Positions 6,789 to 8,507 of a stretch of 8,507 nt of DNA are shown piece after piece. Source of the DNA: CAYOEZ01 sp964402955 (GTDB lineage Bacteria; Chloroflexota; DTOL01; DAOUCN01); the NCBI GenBank assembly GCA_964402955.1, contig CAYOEZ010000210.1:1-8507 (forward strand), read 5' to 3'. Below the pieces are notes generated by a model, which ran no database searches, was not told the DNA's origin, and saw only the letters and a program-made list of their open reading frames with translations. The position numbers and the translations under genes are program-made. The stretch's first letter is position 1; every line of letters begins with the position of its first letter.

Positions 6789-8213
6789 ATGAAGCCCTGG
6801 ACGACGCTCGTTTACCTGGCTGGCGATAATGGCCGCTTCCTCTCGAGTCTGGAGGGAGAAGGCGTCTCTGACCTCCTGGAGATGAAAGACGTCGGATCGG
6901 GCGACACGCTGGATATTGTCGCCCAATTCGATGCCATGACCGACCATGCCAGCCGGCGTTACCATATCTGCAAGGGCGGTAAACTGGCTGATGATCTTGT
7001 GCAGGACATGGGCGACACCAATAGCGGTGACGCTCAGGTCTTGCTCGATTTCATCACCTGGGGCGTGCGCTCCTACCCCGCCGAGCGCTACCTGCTCGTG
7101 CTGTGGAACCACGGCAGCGGCTGGAAAGACGACGACATCTTCGCCCCCTATCGCACGCTGCAACGGCGCAGCGCCTTGCCTGCCACTCCGCCGCAGATTG
7201 CCGGCCGGCGCGCCAGCCGCGCCCTTTTCCGCAACAGTCTGAACGCGCTTGTGGAGGAAGAGGCCAACCAGGTTGTGCTGGCGCGTGCCAATCCTGTACG
7301 TGGCGGCGCAGAGACACTCTTATCCGGAGACGGTGGGCTGCCGCCCGGCTGGCTGCGGTCGTCGACAGAGCAGCGTGCAGTGCTGCGCGCTGAGCAGCCC
7401 GTGACGCGCACGGTTGTGACCGCGTCACGCTCTCCCCGTCCCGCGCACGCGCGGGGCATCTGCTTCGATGACAGCTCGAAGGACTTCATCGATAGCTGCG
7501 AGCTGACCGCCGTGCTGAAAGCGACCACGGCATTGCTCAACCGCAAGCTGGATGTGCTGGGCTTCGACGCCTGCCTGATGAGCATGATCGAGGTGGCCTA
7601 CCAGGTGCGCAACGGGGCGAGCATCATGGTGTCATCCGAGGATTCGGAACCAGGCAGTGGCTGGCCCTATCGCTCGATTCTGACCACGCTGGCGGCCAAT
7701 CCAACCCTGTCGCCCCCCGACCTGGGCAAGGCGATTGCCTCGCACTATGCCAGTTCGTACGATCGCAGCTATCTGACAAGCGATCCGGTGACACAGTCTG
7801 TACTCAATCTGGAGCATGTGTCGGGCGTCGTCGCTGCGGTGGATGATCTGGCGCGCGAGTTGATCGGCAACTGGCGGCTGAAGGGGCTGCGCAACGCCAT
7901 GATCGAGGCGCGTGCGCAGACGCAAGCGTTCATGGATCCTGACTATGTTGACCTGTACGACTTCGTCTCGCTGCTCTTCAGAAAAGGGGGCACGCAGCCG
8001 CTACGCGAGGCTTGCGATCATGTGCTGGCAGCGATTGACCCGGGCAAGGCGGGCAGTCTGGTGCTGGCCGATGCCCACGCCGGCATGGCCGAGCGCAACG
8101 CCCACGGCCTCTCCATCTACTTCCCCAAGATCGGCGTCTCCCCGTTCTATGCTGCTCTGGACATGAGCCGCGATTGCGCGTGGGCGCAATTACTGGACAT
8201 GTACTGGGGATAG
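6789..8213 (+). CDS. Clostripain-family (peptidase C11) cysteine peptidase
   Basis: 474 residues. The N-terminus KPWTTLVYLAGDNG is the hallmark first strand of C11 peptidases. LLVLWNHGSGW carries the catalytic His108, and LDVLGFDACLMSMIEVA carries the catalytic Cys262, followed by VSSEDSEPGSGWPY; LSIYFPK near the C-terminus is also family-like. C11 enzymes cleave after basic residues (Arg/Lys) and often activate themselves by cutting a loop between His and Cys. Here that interval is 154 residues against about 46 in PmC11, because of an insertion at ~120-222 rich in Arg and Ala, ending where GICFDDSSKDFID resumes the core. No signal peptide or membrane segment, so the protein is probably cytoplasmic or leaves by another route. 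Its ATG follows the fabF TAA with no spacer, and AGGGA lies just upstream, so translation is probably coupled. Substrate unknown. Confidence 0.92.
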   Translation: MKPWTTLVYLAGDNGRFLSSLEGEGVSDLLEMKDVGSGDTLDIVAQFDAMTDHASRRYHICKGGKLADDLVQDMGDTNSGDAQVLLDFITWGVRSYPAERYLLVLWNHGSGWKDDDIFAPYRTLQRRSALPATPPQIAGRRASRALFRNSLNALVEEEANQVVLARANPVRGGAETLLSGDGGLPPGWLRSSTEQRAVLRAEQPVTRTVVTASRSPRPAHARGICFDDSSKDFIDSCELTAVLKATTALLNRKLDVLGFDACLMSMIEVAYQVRNGASIMVSSEDSEPGSGWPYRSILTTLAANPTLSPPDLGKAIASHYASSYDRSYLTSDPVTQSVLNLEHVSGVVAAVDDLARELIGNWRLKGLRNAMIEARAQTQAFMDPDYVDLYDFVSLLFRKGGTQPLREACDHVLAAIDPGKAGSLVLADAHAGMAERNAHGLSIYFPKIGVSPFYAALDMSRDCAWAQLLDMYWG

Positions 8214-8277
8214 AAGATCGCTTTTCTCAGGTTTTGCTCAGTTTTCCCTCAGACCCATCTCAATTTTTGGCATCAGG

Positions 8278-8321
8278 ACCAGCCTGGACGACAACTTCGG
8301 TCTTCTCTCCGACAGGCTGGT
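8278..8321. other. Inverted repeat between convergent genes
   Basis: ACCAGCCTG (8278-8286) and CAGGCTGGT (8313-8321) form a perfect 9-bp stem with a 26-base loop, between the end of the peptidase gene and the end of the opposing gene. Its place suits a bidirectional terminator, but neither strand has a T-run directly after the stem and the loop is long, so it is not a standard intrinsic terminator. Confidence 0.35.
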
Positions 8322-8376
8322 GGAGCGTTGACCATCGGTTATGCGCATGTCAAGCGACTTTTCGCACGTGCCCTAC

Positions 8377-8507
8377 CTATGGGTTGCCTTGCACGAGCAG
8401 CGGCAGGTAGAGACGCTGGCCACTGATGTTGGCCGCGACGCGCACAGTCGTGCTCTGGCCGGGTAGCGCCGGGCTTGTCAGGCTGATGGTGGCTGTGTAG
8501 TACCCTC
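8377..8507 (-). CDS. C-terminal end of a probable secreted protein (5' end outside window)
   Basis: The minus strand from the right edge reads 42 residues and then TAG (8379-8377); the rest of the gene is outside. The fragment is beta-strand-like (GYYTATISLTSPALPGQSTT) and ends in QRLYLPLLVQGNP. Many exported proteins of Chloroflexota, as I recall them, end in a similar short 'YLPL' hydrophobic tail, possibly a sorting or anchoring signal, so I infer a secreted or surface protein. Function cannot be told from this piece. The gene is convergent with the C11 peptidase gene. Confidence 0.7.
   Translation of the reverse strand, partial: GYYTATISLTSPALPGQSTTVRVAANISGQRLYLPLLVQGNP

Noticed and set aside
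5589..7163. Minus-strand open frame of 524 codons
   Set aside because: It runs antisense across both fabF and the start of the C11 gene, which have full catalytic motifs; this is a high-GC shadow frame.
8221..8252. Short CTCAG-plus-T-run motif repeated about three times after the C11 gene
   Set aside because: The motif is only ~11 bases and imperfect, and could be chance in a short intergenic stretch.

Overview
The window looks like a metagenome-type scaffold (about 60% GC, one run of exactly 100 N) from a Chloroflexota bacterium, probably in the Anaerolineae/Caldilineae/Ardenticatenia area. This rests on style, not on a marker gene: secreted proteins with Thr-Pro linkers, malectin domains, a C-terminal 'YLPLL' tail, and a small CxxC protein next to hutI.

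Layout. 1-2601 (minus) is the 5' part of a large secreted protein that runs off the left edge: signal peptide, clan GH-A-like glycoside hydrolase domain, then three malectin-type domains joined by Thr/Pro linkers. Its upstream region (2602-3078) holds the most interesting element here, a cyclic-di-GMP-I (GEMM-I) riboswitch on the minus strand. It is followed by an intrinsic terminator and an alternative hairpin that cannot form together with that terminator. 3079-4657 (minus) is a two-gene unit: imidazolonepropionase (hutI) and, overlapping its end by 14 bases, a conserved-looking 112-residue protein with a CxxC motif. 4723-5265 is a tandem array of a 162-bp unit containing nested inverted repeats, interrupted by the assembly gap. 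5309-5337 is a near-consensus sigma-70-type promoter driving 5529-8213 (plus): a FabF-type beta-ketoacyl-ACP synthase, then a clostripain-family (C11) cysteine peptidase whose ATG touches the fabF stop codon. A short gap with a hairpin separates this operon from the convergent 3' end of another secreted protein (8377-8507, minus).

How it fits together. The clearest regulatory story is a second-messenger-gated leader in front of a secreted, carbohydrate-binding, probably carbohydrate-cleaving enzyme. The base pairing predicts that c-di-GMP binding frees the terminator and switches the gene off, so the enzyme would be made when c-di-GMP is low, for example on leaving a biofilm. The hutI pair is catabolic housekeeping without other hut genes in view. 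The fabF/C11 pair is a tight operon with no obvious common function.
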